Positions 45,601 through 56,340 are shown, numbered from the stretch's first letter. The stretch is 64,000 nucleotides of DNA from Cololabis saira (GCF_033807715.1 NC_084597.1:5811847-5875846); one strand, 5' to 3'. Program-made: numbers and translations. Notes: generated by a model from the letters alone, not told the origin.

Positions 45601-46610
45601 CGCTCTACAGCTCCTGCATTTGACGCATACTGTTGACAAAAACACCTGATCTGTGCTTTCCCAACCTCCCACCACTGTGCCAAATTATTAAAAGAATCTT
45701 TTTCCAGCCTCCATCGACTCCAGAAGTCAGAGAAAGACTGGCAGAAGGCCTCATCCTCAGTTAACCTTACATTAAAATGCCAGTAGGGGCAGCGCTGGCG
45801 GGGAGTCAGTAGTGAGATGTCTGATGTCACTAGGTGATGATCTGAAAAACCAACTGGTGATATTATGGACTTAATTAGCCTGTTGTTATACGTTTGGTTT
45901 ATATAGATCCTGTCCAATCTGGCAGCCTTTACACTCCCTTCGGTCACCTTCACCCACGTATACTGTCTGACTGACGGATTAAACTTCCTCCAGACATCTG
46001 TGAGGTCGTTTTCTGCCACCACACTGTTCAGAAAGGAACCTGATGCTGGATGAGACTCTGCTGTGTTCCTGTCTACTGACGGATGTGTGGTGCAGTTCCA
46101 GTCTCCTCCGACCACTATGACAGATCTACTATTAAACTGTTTCAGTTTGTCATTTAGTCGACGAAACAGTCTCAGGCGGTCAGCACCAGAGTTGTGAGCA
46201 TACACGTTAATGAATACGAAGGGTATGTCCCTGATGGTCGCTTGGACTACCTGAACCCTGCCCTGCTCCACTTCACACTCAGAAACATTTGTCAGGTTCA
46301 GATGTTGTGAGAACCAAACTGCTACACCTGCACTGATGTTAGTGCCGTGACTAAAGAAGAGCTGCCCTCTCCATCTCATCCCCCAGTCTACCTCGTTATC
46401 TGAGGTACTATGTGTCTCCTGTAAAAATAAAACATCTATTTGTTTAGTTCTGCTAAGCTCAGCTAACGCTGCCTGCTTATTCTTATCCCTCCCCCCATTC
46501 ACATTAAGAGTTCCTATTTTAAGACCCTCCATGAGTAAAAGAGAGAGGAAGAAGAACAGAACAGTGAGACCCTTGCAAGAGATTAAAATCACCCTGTGTG
46601 CTTCACCCAT
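42648..46610 (-). CDS. Tx1 LINE ORF2: endonuclease and reverse transcriptase
   Basis: 1320 codons without a stop; the likely start is the second Met (MEGLKIGTLNVNGG, 46,532). The apurinic-type endonuclease (about residues 30-260) has LNVNGG, LFLQETHS, GGDWNC, ARLDRIYI and SDHH, so the metal and base-binding residues are present. The RT (about 535-800) has NWRPVSLL, FSIDQEKAFDRVDH, RGIRQGCSLSGMLY and SAYADDVTVLV with both Asp. A C-terminal CCHC zinc motif reads CVFCQGEETLQHLWLSC. This protein nicks the target and copies the LINE RNA there. It begins 5 nt past the ORF1 stop, which suggests reinitiation. Wording and order match the Tx1 clade. It is open enough to be active or very recently active. 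Confidence 0.95.
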   Translation of the reverse strand: MGEAHRVILISCKGLTVLFFFLSLLLMEGLKIGTLNVNGGRDKNKQAALAELSRTKQIDVLFLQETHSTSDNEVDWGMRWRGQLFFSHGTNISAGVAVWFSQHLNLTNVSECEVEQGRVQVVQATIRDIPFVFINVYAHNSGADRLRLFRRLNDKLKQFNSRSVIVVGGDWNCTTHPSVDRNTAESHPASGSFLNSVVAENDLTDVWRKFNPSVRQYTWVKVTEGSVKAARLDRIYINQTYNNRLIKSIISPVGFSDHHLVTSDISLLTPRQRCPYWHFNVRLTEDEAFCQSFSDFWSRWRLEKDSFNNLAQWWEVGKAQIRCFCQQYASNAGAVERHSIEDLEKEIRLLEDGVINGADGNNRTLEGRKNSLGRFLHEKAKGALIRTRMTTIKEIDAPTRFFFKLEKKVRENNQMMHLRLPDGSVTADPAGMRKLAIDFYTNLFSAGSCNSDSMARLLEGLPQLDEGMAASLENTITFDEVSAAVQQLNCGRSSGIDGLPSEFYKRFWSLVGTDFAEVVQYCLDSENLPLSCTRAVLTLLPKKGDLGLLKNWRPVSLLCTDYKIIAKCLSNRLKDCMDSIVHFSQTYCIPGRTIKDNLFLLRDIIDLSRFQQLDVGLFSIDQEKAFDRVDHSYLFETLRTFGFGEKYVSWIKLLYSGATVLLKVGGGLSRPVPVQRGIRQGCSLSGMLYALAIEPLLSHLRQDLGGLTFAEDTNIPVSLSAYADDVTVLVTGPNDIQVLKEKLALYEESSSAKVNWSKCEGLLLGEWNNKVQPTLPAGLQWSKEGMKCLGVFLGNETFRNRNWEGLIEKISARLSRWTWVQPLLSYRGRVLVVNNLAASMLWHRFMVVEPPGALIKDIQRRLVDFFWGGYHWTRAAVLFLPVSEGGQGLVDLRSRITSFRLQTAQRFLYHKQQLWTETASVLLRRVESLNYDKHLFLLDFAGMDVSRTSVFYQSVLRAWKTVLRPKRDCAQVYGSVEEEPLFHNPLVRSRILGSANLRRVLTTAGMTKIADLRAAGKWKTAARLSHETGLQSLRLLGKLVEEVRDGLPGLFREALGSSAVEDRALLSAEFPPLSISAAVEVQEEEGGTLLSFHTPELSAFSEASKKSLSTVTVKVLNRTSLAGVRESRWSGVLAPGSSPRGSWRSLYKPPIEKRCADLQWRVVHGAVATNRYVAHVDPRAGSHCVFCQGEETLQHLWLSCPRLVPLFALLRRWLGGLGQVLDDRLFIFGPRYSAAHRRNICLVNFLLGQAKMVVWLTRRNKTKETGSTNVDLMFRGLVAARIRTEFIYFKMVSNLQEFVCIWGAGSVLCSVVDEVLTLRF

Positions 46611-46615
46611 TTTTT

Positions 46616-47941
46616 TTACATTTTTAGAGGAGCCTTTCCCCGCTTTTCTTTCCTCAGTTTTGTCAATAACTTTTTCAGTCTAAACATTTTTTGTTTGCTC
46701 AGTTCATCACTGGCCTTTTTCTTTAGTTTTAAAACAGAGTTTATGAACCGATCGACATCAGGGAAAAAGTCTGTTAACTCAACAGACTGTCTGCCATACG
46801 TTTCATCCAGGAAGAGATTGATCTCCTGTAGTGAATATAAATTCTGATCATCCTGTGACAATGTGTCTGAAAACTGTGAAAGGGAGTCATCCTCCAACAT
46901 CTCCTCTTCCTCATTCACAGTGCTGGTCTCATCAGCCTGTCCACTATGGTTTCCAGCCTCTGTTACCTGAGTGTCAATCCGTCTTTCTTCTGCCTCTTCA
47001 CTGCCTTCATCTACCTCTGCATGCTTCTCTGCATCATCAGACCGACTGCCCTTCCCCTCACAACTGTCCTGCACCGTGGTCTCATCATGCACCTCACTAC
47101 AGTGCGGGGCGCCCTCTGTCCCAGCCTCAGGCTGCACGGCCCGCGGGGGCTCGATGACAGCGCTACCTGCAGCCTGGGGTTCATCTGCAACCCGTTGCTG
47201 CTCACCTGCAGCCTGGGGTTCACCTGCAGCCCGTTGCTGCTCACCTGCAGCCTGGGGTTCACCTGCAGCCCGTTGCTGCTCACCTGCAGCCCGGGGTTCA
47301 CCTGCAACCTGGGTTTCACCCGCAGCCCGCTGCCGCTCACCCGCACCGCTGCCCGCAGCAGCCCGCTCCTTGTGCGGGCATGCTGAGCGTTTATGACCGA
47401 CATCACCGCACTCAAAACATTTCATACTGCCCGAGCTCGCATAAACAGTATAAAACCCATTTTCATGTTTCACTTTGAAGGAAACCTCCAAGTTCTGAGC
47501 AGGATCGTTCAGAAACATGAACGCCTGTCTCCGCAGAGACTGGACGTGCTGCAGCTTGGCGTCTTTACAGCCGAGCCGAACTGTCTTAAACCCGCTGGCG
47601 AACTTCCCAAAGCGGACCAGCTCTTTCTCCAGTAGTTCATTGGGGATGAAGGGGGGCACGCCCGACACAGTGACCCGTGCAGATGGAACAAACAGCGGTG
47701 ACACAGCCACGTACAGATCATCCAGCACAACGCCCTTCCCGACCAACTCATGAACCAGGCGCTCCTCACGGAGAAACGCCAACACGGCCTTATTCATCCT
47801 GGAGCCGTACGTGATGTTCTCATGACCCACCTGTTCTCCCACAGCCAGGAGAACCCTCTCCACGGTGTAGTGTGGAGCGGCCACCACCCTGACACCATGC
47901 CTGATGGACGGCGGCGAACCCTCTCCGGGGAGGGACGCCAT
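46616..47941 (-). CDS. Tx1 LINE ORF1: gag-like RNA-binding protein
   Basis: 441 codons from MASLPGEGSPPSIRHG to KAPLKM. Residues 175-188 form one zinc knuckle, CFECGDVGHKRSAC (CX2CX4HX4C), preceded by an RRM-like stretch (VTVSGVPPFIPNELLE, FMFLNDPAQNLEVSF). About residues 205-265 are a 13-residue repeat, AGEPQAAGEQQRA, encoded by a 39-bp tandem unit (47,166-47,330). The C-terminal third is acidic and then basic. The role is to coat LINE RNA for retrotransposition. The ATG lies about 200 bp from the LINE 5' end. No stop or frameshift. Confidence 0.92.
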   Translation of the reverse strand: MASLPGEGSPPSIRHGVRVVAAPHYTVERVLLAVGEQVGHENITYGSRMNKAVLAFLREERLVHELVGKGVVLDDLYVAVSPLFVPSARVTVSGVPPFIPNELLEKELVRFGKFASGFKTVRLGCKDAKLQHVQSLRRQAFMFLNDPAQNLEVSFKVKHENGFYTVYASSGSMKCFECGDVGHKRSACPHKERAAAGSGAGERQRAAGETQVAGEPRAAGEQQRAAGEPQAAGEQQRAAGEPQAAGEQQRVADEPQAAGSAVIEPPRAVQPEAGTEGAPHCSEVHDETTVQDSCEGKGSRSDDAEKHAEVDEGSEEAEERRIDTQVTEAGNHSGQADETSTVNEEEEMLEDDSLSQFSDTLSQDDQNLYSLQEINLFLDETYGRQSVELTDFFPDVDRFINSVLKLKKKASDELSKQKMFRLKKLLTKLRKEKRGKAPLKM

Positions 47942-48140
47942 GCCCGCTAAAACACGATCCTGTACACGTTTTACTTTCAGAATCCACTAATGATGAATTA
48001 AAGTCCCCTTACCTACTCGTGAAGAACAGTCTGGAAAGTTGAAAAAGTCAAAAAAGCACCATTTCACCATCCAACACTCACTCCGTGTCTCCGCACGCTC
48101 TACAGCCGCTCACACACCTCAGACTCCCAGCATGCAGTGC

Positions 48141-48147
48141 GAAAGAC

Positions 48148-48182
<35 letters not shown>

Positions 48183-48189
48183 AATGAGC

Positions 48190-48245
<56 letters not shown>

Positions 48246-48260
48246 CATGAGCCAGAAATA

Positions 48261-48296
<36 letters not shown>

Positions 48297-48380
48297 AATT
48301 AGCAAGAAAGAAAGAAAGAAAGAAATGAGCAAGAAAGAAAGAAAGAAAGAAATGAGCAAGAAAGAAAGAAAGAAAGAAAG
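48141..48380. repeat. GAAA array, right part
   Basis: Continuation of the 42,121-42,422 array with ATGAGCAAG, ATGAGCCAGAAATAAAG and ATTAGCAAG breaks. K/E frames are artefacts. Confidence 0.92.
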
Positions 48381-48608
48381 AGAGAGCTTGAGTCATTACA
48401 GTTTTTCAGCAGGTGTAACTCATGTAATTGTTTTTTACCAATTCAACTTAATTGGTGTATTTTAGTAGCATTTAGTATCTTTTAGAGAAGTGTTTTGGTG
48501 GAGTTGTATCGGTATTTTTTTTATCGTCATTTTTATCGTTATCGGGATAAATGCCAGAAATTATCGTGATACATTTTTTAGTCCATACCGCCCATCCCTA
48601 CTGTGTAC

Positions 48609-48871
48609 CACCTAGATTTACCTAAATTAGACAAAACTGCAGATTTTTGGGAAGTTGCATCAGCTCTATATTAACGGATGCAAAAGTAACATATGTAAAG
48701 AAAAGAACACTGTATCATATTGGAAACATCTACAGATGCAGAAGTCTCATTGAGAGTCACAGGAATCAGAGATTGCATTAAAAATTCCAGTTGAAGGTCT
48801 CATCATTTTTCTTCTCAAATCGCTAAATAAAATAATAAACCTCAACAAGGAACCTTTGAAGTACAGAAGAG
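48609..48871. other. Noncoding stretch
   Basis: Nothing recognised between the MITE-A target duplication and the next foldback element. Confidence 0.4.
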
Positions 48872-49221
48872 TATTAGGGCCAGGCAGGAGAAAAATAAAA
48901 ATAATATTTTAGAGGAGGAAGATTTTTTTTTTATTGTGCACTTCGAGAAAAAAGTCAAAGTGTCGAAATTAATGTTGAAATACAATTTCAAGAATAAAAT
49001 CTAAATTTCGCCTTTTTTCTCTACATTTCAACTTTATTCACGAAATTTTGACTTTTTTCTCAACATTTCGACTTTTTTCTCGAAATTGTACTTCAACATT
49101 AATCTCGACATTTTGACTTTTTTCTCGACATTTCGACTTTTTTCTCGAAGTGCATAATGAAAGAAAAATCTTCCTCCTCTTAAATATTATTTTTATTTTT
49201 ATGCTGCCTGGCCCTAATACT
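48872..49221. mobile_element. Palindromic MITE, TTAGGGCCAGGCAG arms
   Basis: AGTATTAGGGCCAGGCAG at the left is inverted as GCTGCCTGGCCCTAATACTT at the right, and the arms continue through AAAATAAAAATAATATTT and GAGGAGGAAGATTTTT. The centre consists of CGAGAAAAAAGTC/GACTTTTTTCTCG repeats, so most of the element can fold back. About 350 bp, no coding. Confidence 0.85.
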
Positions 49222-49384
49222 TTTCCATATTGAAGAGACTTAAATCATGAATACTGTAACAATTAAATTCCCTGAGAGAATACATAAGGTATTTTTGAAT
49301 TTTAATTTTTGTCAAGGCCAGTTTCATTATTTGCGTTGTTTGTGTGTCTGTGGTTTTTTGAATGCTTCTAATAATAATAATAAT

Positions 49385-50356
49385 TAAAGCTGCAAGCAGC
49401 GATGAACGGGCCCTCGTACCCTTGTGCACATTCAGGCTGCAGTGGAAGCTTGTATGACTTGATGTAGATTCTTCAGACCTGGACATTTAGCGGATGAAAC
49501 CACCCACAACTCTCTATATCAAACCATTCAAAAGTTATGGCAGAAAGTAGGAACTATCAGATATCGACCAATCAGAAGAAGGGGCGGGGCTAATTTGCAC
49601 CAATTATGGTCAATGACTCAAAACCATGTCTGATGACACCACCCACGAGTCTTTATGTCAAACCACTCGAAGGTTATTGCAGAAAATAGGAACTATCTCA
49701 TATCGAACAATCAGAGGAAGGGACGGGGCTAATTTGCACCAATTAAAGTGAAGGAGTCAAAACCGAGTCAGATGACACCACCCACGACTCTTTATGTCAA
49801 ACCATTCAAAAGTTATGGCAGAAATAAACTTTTAAAAGTAGGAACTATCAAATATGGACCAATCAGATGAAGAGGGGGGGGGGGGGGGGCGCTTTTTGGC
49901 GTCTAGCGTCGCCACGGTAACACTTTTGACTGAGAAAAGTAATGTGCATCGTCGCAGGATTGAGACGCGCATTTTAATGTATAACACACCTGGGTGCACA
50001 TTACGGTTCGGGACGTATTAACGGCCGAATAAATGGCATAAATTGTGCCAAAATTACAAGAATAATTCAAAATGTTCAAAATAGCCGACTTCCTGTTCGG
50101 TTTCGGCCATGGCGCCAAGAGACTTTTCTTTAAGTTGCGACATGATACAGGTGTGTACCGATTTTCGTGCATGTACGTTAAACCGTATCCTGGGGCTTGA
50201 GGCACGAAGTTTTCTAGGGGGCGCTGTTGAGCCATTAGGCCAAGCCCATTAATGCAAACCATTAAATATCAAATTTATCGCCAGGCCTGACTTGGTGCAA
50301 AATTTGGTGACTTTTGGGGCACGTTTAGGGGGAAAAAAGGCCCTCATTTAATCGGA
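49385..50356 (+). repeat. Dispersed repeat family H, copy 4
   Basis: TAAAGCTGCAAGCAGCGATG start, AACCATTCAAAAGTTATGGC several times, CCGACTTCCTGTTCGG and GGCCCTCATTTAATCGG. The last 40 bp of the family (GAAAGTGCTCGGGCCC) are missing. Confidence 0.85.
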
Positions 50357-51092
50357 AAAATAAAAAAGAAGAAATAACCTCAGCCACATAACTGGCAACA
50401 GTGACTGGGGAGATCAATTTTGAAGCGAATCATCAACCGTTTCCACTACTTTGATGACATGAAGCTGAATGCCAGGACTGAGACATTAACTCACTGATCC
50501 AAATCATCAGACTAGACAGCGGTAACATGCAGACTAGATAAGTGCACTCCAATGGTGCAAATGCAAAAACTGAAGTTGTTTTAAAAGCGGTATGCAACAT
50601 AGCAGATTGAGACTAATTTTGGAGAACAGTTAAATGGTAGAGTCGAGTACCAACACCAAGACACATCTGTGCCATATTAACTATTTCTAACAGTCTCAGC
50701 AGAGTGGCAGCTCAACTAAATCAGCAGGGCATGCCTTCCTCGCGATTAATTGGAAAAATTTAGCAGGAATGTGGCCAAAATATTTAATGCCTGCAAGTGT
50801 ACACTCTTGATTTTGTATCTTTATACTGTAGTTTGTTTTTGTAAAGGCAAATTCAGCGACTCAGCTGTGTTGGTCCCATTACCACGGCTCATTAGAGCTG
50901 GACTGGTAACTGGGATTTGATGCCCACAAAGGACACACCCCCGGTATCTCAAAGCCAGGAACATTTTCTTGATATTTTGAAACCTAATTTTATGCATTTG
51001 TTAATAGTTTTCATCATTCATGACCGGCTGAGAGATTAATTTAAGTTGGATGTTGTAACTGCATTTCATAGAAATACAGAGAGAGAATATGC
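50357..51092. other. Noncoding stretch
   Basis: No frame, repeat border or RNA gene recognised. Confidence 0.4.
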
Positions 51093-51100
51093 TTTACAAC

Positions 51101-51264
51101 TAGGGATGGGCGGGATGGACTAAAAAAGTATCACGATCATTTCTGGCATTTATCCCGATAACAATAAAAAAAATACCAATACAAAAACGTCATCAACAGG
51201 AATTGATCTTTCTTTCTCTCTTTCTTTCTGGCTCATTTCTTTCTCTCTTTCTTTCTGGCTCATT

Positions 51265-51351
<87 letters not shown>

Positions 51352-51359
51352 GGCTCATT

Positions 51360-51392
<33 letters not shown>

Positions 51393-51433
51393 TTTCTTTC
51401 TTTCTTTCTTTCTTTTAGGCTCATTTCTTTATT

Positions 51434-51465
<32 letters not shown>

Positions 51466-51484
51466 TTAGGCTCATTTCTTTATT

Positions 51485-51515
<31 letters not shown>

Positions 51516-51597
51516 GGCTCATTTCTTTCTTTCTTTCTCTCTTTCTTTCTGGCTCATTTCTTTCTTTCTTTCTTTCTTTCTTTCTTTCAGGCTCATT

Positions 51598-51634
<37 letters not shown>

Positions 51635-51675
51635 TTTCTTTCTTTCTTTCTTTCTTTTAGGCTCATTTCTTTATT

Positions 51676-51707
<32 letters not shown>

Positions 51708-51835
51708 TTAGGCTCATTTCTTTCTTTCTTTCTTTCTTTCTTCCTTTCTTTCTTTCTTTCTTTCTTTCTTTCTGGCTCATTTCTTTCTTTCTTTCTTTCT
51801 TCTTTCTTTCTTTCTTTTAGGCTCATTTCTTTATT

Positions 51836-51894
<59 letters not shown>

Positions 51895-51911
51895 GGCTCA
51901 TTTCTGGCTCA

Positions 51912-51942
<31 letters not shown>

Positions 51943-51983
51943 TTTCTTTCTTTCTTTCTTTCTTTTAGGCTCATTTCTTTATT

Positions 51984-52058
<75 letters not shown>

Positions 52059-52075
52059 GGCTCATTTCTGGCTCA

Positions 52076-52106
<31 letters not shown>

Positions 52107-52147
52107 TTTCTTTCTTTCTTTCTTTCTTTTAGGCTCATTTCTTTATT

Positions 52148-52183
<36 letters not shown>

Positions 52184-52252
52184 TTAGGCTCATTTCTTTC
52201 TTTCTTTCTTTCTTTCTTCCTTTCTTTCTTTGTTTCAGGCTCATTTCTTTCT

Positions 52253-52324
<72 letters not shown>

Positions 52325-52345
52325 TCAGGCTCATTTCTTTCTTTC

Positions 52346-52380
<35 letters not shown>

Positions 52381-52401
52381 GTTTCAGGCTCATTTCTTTC
52401 T

Positions 52402-52436
<35 letters not shown>

Positions 52437-52483
52437 GTCTTTCTTTCTTCCTTTCTTTCTTTGTTTCAGGCTCATTTCTTTCT

Positions 52484-52555
<72 letters not shown>

Positions 52556-52576
52556 TCAGGCTCATTTCTTTCTTTC

Positions 52577-52611
<35 letters not shown>

Positions 52612-52632
52612 GTTTCAGGCTCATTTCTTTCT

Positions 52633-52678
<46 letters not shown>

Positions 52679-52710
52679 TTTCTTTCTTTGTTTCAGGCTC
52701 ATTTCTTTCT

Positions 52711-52758
<48 letters not shown>

Positions 52759-52800
52759 TCGGGCTCCTTTCTTTCTTTCTTTCTTTCTTTCAGGCTCATT

Positions 52801-52875
<75 letters not shown>

Positions 52876-53071
52876 GGCTCATATCTTTCTTTCTTGTTCA
52901 TTTCCTTCCTTCCTTCCTTCCTTCCTTCCTTCCTTCCTTCCTTCCTTCCTTCCTTCCTTCCTTAAATCAGTTTTACACAAAAACATCATCTACAGGAATT
53001 TATCATTTTTACCGTGAGATACAAATTTTTTTGAAGGTTTATCATGAACGGTAAAATATCACCCATTCCTA
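51101..53071 (+). mobile_element. MITE-A, complete copy with 1.7-kb TTTC array
   Basis: Starts TAGGGATGGGCGGGATGGAC, then ATCACGATCATTTCTGGC and ACAAAAACGTCATCAACAGG; ends GGTAAAATATCACCCATTCCTA. TTTACAAC stands on both sides (51,093-51,100 and 53,072-53,079), a perfect 8-bp duplication. The TTTC array (51,209-52,902) carries about 25 GGCTCATTTC interruptions and is followed by CCTT (52,903-52,963). No transposase; 1971 bp. Confidence 0.95.
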
Positions 53072-53079
53072 TTTACAAC

Positions 53080-53656
53080 CACTTTCTTACTCAAGCAAAT
53101 GTTCAGCATGTAATTACTTTTACTTACTATATTTAACTCAAACCCCGTTGTGAAGGTTTTATTTTAGCCTTTTTTTAGAATTAATTTTGTTTTGATACCA
53201 AAGCAAAATGAGTAATATTAGTATTTTGTTCTATGCCGTTTTTATCTCGCTGAATCTCTGAAGGGTCTTTTAATATCCATGCACTGTGGAAATGAGAGAA
53301 AGTTAGATGAAGACAAAAGCAGCACTTAGGCTGAGGTGAAGCTGTTTTGTGAAACACCAGCGACACTTTCTGTGAGAAACATGTACAATCTGAAAGTCTC
53401 ATGAAAAGCATGTCCTGTGTAAAATGGGAGCAAAAAAACAGTGAATATGTTTTTTGCACATTATAAACTCTGCTTTTTGGAGAGGACATGTAACCCTGCA
53501 GCCAAAAAGCTTTCTGCAGAGGTGTACCCAGAGAGAGCTTTGTTCTGATATTGAGCTCTACCAGTTGCTTGAAAGGCAAGAACACATTTTCACATCACAT
53601 TTTGTTTGTTTTTTTCGATTAAAGCAGCACATAGAAACCCCATAGGAGGTGGAAGT
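53080..53656. other. Noncoding stretch
   Basis: No family recognised. A plus-strand frame near 53,521-53,645 (RCTQRELCSDIELYQLLERQ) follows CTTTCTGCAG but has no clear donor, so it is not called. Confidence 0.4.
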
Positions 53657-54504
53657 TAAAGGGGACCTATTATGAAAAACAGGTTTTCTCTTGCTTTAAT
53701 ATATATAAAGTGGTCTCCCCTCAGCCTGCCAACTCAGAGAAGGAGGAAAGCAACCAAATTCTGCAGTGTCTGTACAGCCGCCCGGATGAGCCGTCCAGTC
53801 TGATGTGGATCTACGAGCCAATAAGATTCTGCTCCCGTCGTTACGTAATGACGGGAGCTATGCGTGAAACCACGCCCACAACTAACTCTGGCCGGAACAA
53901 CAACAACAACTCCGCCGGCTGGAGCTTCCGACAGCTTCTGTAGCGGTGCACGCGCATCCGAGCACGCGTGCCGACCGCGGCTCGACCCGCGGACCAAAAT
54001 CTTCCTCCGCTCAGAAGAAACTAGTTCCGTTTTGCAGTCCCCATAACGGACTTTTAGGGTTTTGAGCTCTGAACCTTTAAGTCTGGTGTAGAGTTAAGCC
54101 TTACCTTATTAAATTAAACCTTTTTGGGGTGGTGAGTAGGATAAACACGGGGAAACTTCTGCTGAGTTCCAGTGTACTTTAATGTCCCTCAACAGTGTAG
54201 GATTTTAGAACATCAACACAGCACCTAGTGCCGTACTGTGGCGTATCACTCCGCCCAATCTGAAACAGATTAATCACTACAGATAAACTGACTAGTGTCA
54301 TTATAGTCCCTGATTTACATCAGAATATAAAGAATATATTTATAAAATAATGAACCCTGAATTACCAAAATAACCTTCTTAACAAAAATAAATCTCCTCT
54401 TACACGTATAAGGTGAGCATGAATCAATCTGTTTTATGATGTAAAATTGTATGTATTTATTTACTTTTATTCATTTATTTAATTTTAGTTGTTAAATTTC
54501 TGGA
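53657..54504. repeat. Probable nonautonomous element starting TTAAAGGGGACC
   Basis: TTAAAGGGGACCTATTATG is the start of a repeat I associate with fish genomes, and the interior has the CG-rich TCCCGTCGTTACGTAATGACGG palindrome at about 53,835. The right end is not visible, so the extent is a guess. Confidence 0.35.
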
Positions 54505-54845
54505 AAAGAACAAAGTAAAATCAAACATGAGAGAAACTATTTAGTTTGTGGCAAAATATTTGTACTTGTCTGAAACTGAAGATCATAATGCAAACCTGAC
54601 ATTTACTCTTAGTTCATTTTGTGGAAAATGGTTGGCCTGGCTTTCTCTTTAAAACTTAAACAGTTATAAAGCATAACAAACTGTAACAATAGGGCAAATG
54701 CACAGTATTGTTTTGTATTTTGTGTCTTTCAAATAAAAAAACATTTTTTCCAGCCATATGTTCCTCATTGAAGGTTGTTAAAAAAATACTGCTATAATAT
54801 CGTATCGTTATCGTGACCTCAATATCGTGTATCGTTACACCCGTA
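54505..54845 (+). mobile_element. hAT MITE family D, 5'-truncated copy
   Basis: AAAGTAAAATCAAACATGAG, CCTGACATTTACTCTTAG, CAATATCGTGTATCGTTACAC and CC match 62,838-63,198 over about 340 bp. The left terminus is missing and the right terminus reads ACACCCGTA instead of ACACCCCTA. Confidence 0.8.
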
Positions 54846-55051
54846 GTGTATCATGACGGCGTCTGTTCGAGCTAGACATGCAAATTGTTCTGTTGTTGGT
54901 TGTAAAAACCAACACAAGCGATGCTTTGTGTCCTCCCCTGCTACGCGTCATATATATTCATACCACGGTCTGTGTGAATACTCGATTCTGATTGGCTGGC
55001 AGGTGTAGGTTATAAATGATAACCTACACCTAGAAAACAAGTTCGGTCAAA

Positions 55052-55363
55052 TTGCCTGATAACTTTAATATAATTGAGCTGGATCAACTGCAAGGTGGTA
55101 ACCACGGCAACAGAGATTCAGAGAAGAAGAGCCGGCTACCGCAGGACGGCAACATGAGTGACTTTGTCATTTCTTTTGATCTATTTGGTGAATTTAACAA
55201 TTTTGATGACTGGGATGCAGAAGAAGAGAGAAAAGAAAATAGCCGAGCGGAGCTGAGTGGACTAGAATTTCTCCCGTTAACAAGGAAACTGAGTTATGGC
55301 TTGTTAAAAGAAATGGTGCAAAGTGGACCGGCCCAGTCGATGTTTGTGGGGAAGAATTTGTGA
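55052..55363 (+). CDS. Short open frame of unknown function
   Basis: The likely start is the ATG at 55,154: MSDFVISFDLFGEFNNFDDW, DAEEERKENSRAELSGLEFL, PLTRKLSYGLLKEMV and a stop at about 55,363. The sequence is acidic with good codon use and no obvious repeat. It resembles the short first exon of a transposon or zinc-finger protein in style only; no family is recognised. The stop is followed at once by LINE sequence on the other strand. Confidence 0.3.
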   Translation: MPDNFNIIELDQLQGGNHGNRDSEKKSRLPQDGNMSDFVISFDLFGEFNNFDDWDAEEERKENSRAELSGLEFLPLTRKLSYGLLKEMVQSGPAQSMFVGKNL

Positions 55364-55366
55364 TGT

Positions 55367-55645
55367 CTATCTCTGTTCTAAGATGGATGCCAGCTGTCTG
55401 AGAACTTGGTTATGCCGCCAGGTGTAACAGCCTTGGGAGAGGCTCATGGCGCATCCTGTTAAAATGTGACTCAGAGGTGCAGGTGTCTGACAAAGGTGGC
55501 AAGCAGGATCTTCTCCGTACCACTGTTTCAGGTTCTGGGGTCTGGGTAGGAGGTCGTAAGTGGCTCTGATGATAAAACTTAGACGGGCTCCCTCCATCTC
55601 CCAGATATCGCACCAGCTGATTTTCCTCTTTTTTAGGGTGTCCCA
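55367..55645 (-). pseudogene. LINE C-terminal zinc-binding fragment
   Basis: ISWCDIWEMEGARLSFIIRA, LPRPQNLKQWYGEDPACHLC, PLSHILTGCAMSLSQGCYTW and RHNQVLRQLASILE form the RT zinc-binding region (CHLC...H...C) at the end of an L1-type or related ORF2. The upstream part is cut off by the hAT MITE at 55,646. Confidence 0.7.
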
Positions 55646-56340
55646 TAGGGCTGGTGATCGATTCAAATGTCAAGAATCGATTCGATTCCGATTCTTAAGA
55701 TTCAGAATCGATTATCACGATTCGATTCGATACGATTCGATACGATATTGATTTGGGTTAGTGTTATTAAAACTGTTTTTTGAGCTGTTGCATGAATTAT
55801 TTGACTGTCTAGTTATGCAACATATTACTACTAGTATTATATTGAGATTCAACAGCAAGTATTGCAGCTAATGATGCTGTAAGGACCAATCAGCTCCCAG
55901 AATGCTGATAGAACTGCTTTCAGAAACATCGTGGGTCAGAATTACCAAACAGATCCAGGAGGAAACAGAGACGGATGAAATCGCTTTTATTTTTTCCCCA
56001 TTTATGAGAATTTGGTTTTTAACATTTATGCAAATGTAACCCCAAGACAGTATATAAAGCAAAGAAATATAGACAATTTATGCAATTATAACTGAAAACT
56101 TTAATGTTTTCATACCTTTAAACATATTTAAAGGCAAAAACATGGCACCAGTTATTCTCGTGTCCAACAAAATATTCCTTTTTTGGGCATAAACAAAAAA
56201 GTACCAAAAGTTTTAATGTAATGATGAAAAAAAACATTTTTTTTTTTTTAAATCCATCTTTAGACATATGAATCGATTTTTAGGAATTAATATGAGAATC
56301 GATTTAAAATCGGAGAATAGATCTTTTCAACACAGGCCTA
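55646..56340 (-). mobile_element. hAT MITE family B, complete copy 3
   Basis: Reverse orientation: TAGGGCTGGTGATCGATTC at the left and CTTTTCAACACAGGCCTA at the right. Flanks GTGTCCCA (55,638-55,645) and GTGTCCTA (56,341-56,348) agree at 7 of 8 bases. 695 bp, close to copy 2 in length and content. Confidence 0.92.

Noticed and set aside
47011..47396. Alternative plus-strand frames of 140 residues opposite LINE ORF1
   Set aside because: They mirror the 39-bp coding minisatellite of ORF1 and have no start context or family motif.
53734..54046. Short frames with GC-rich composition
   Set aside because: They lie within a probable repeat (TTAAAGGGGACC start) and show no domain.
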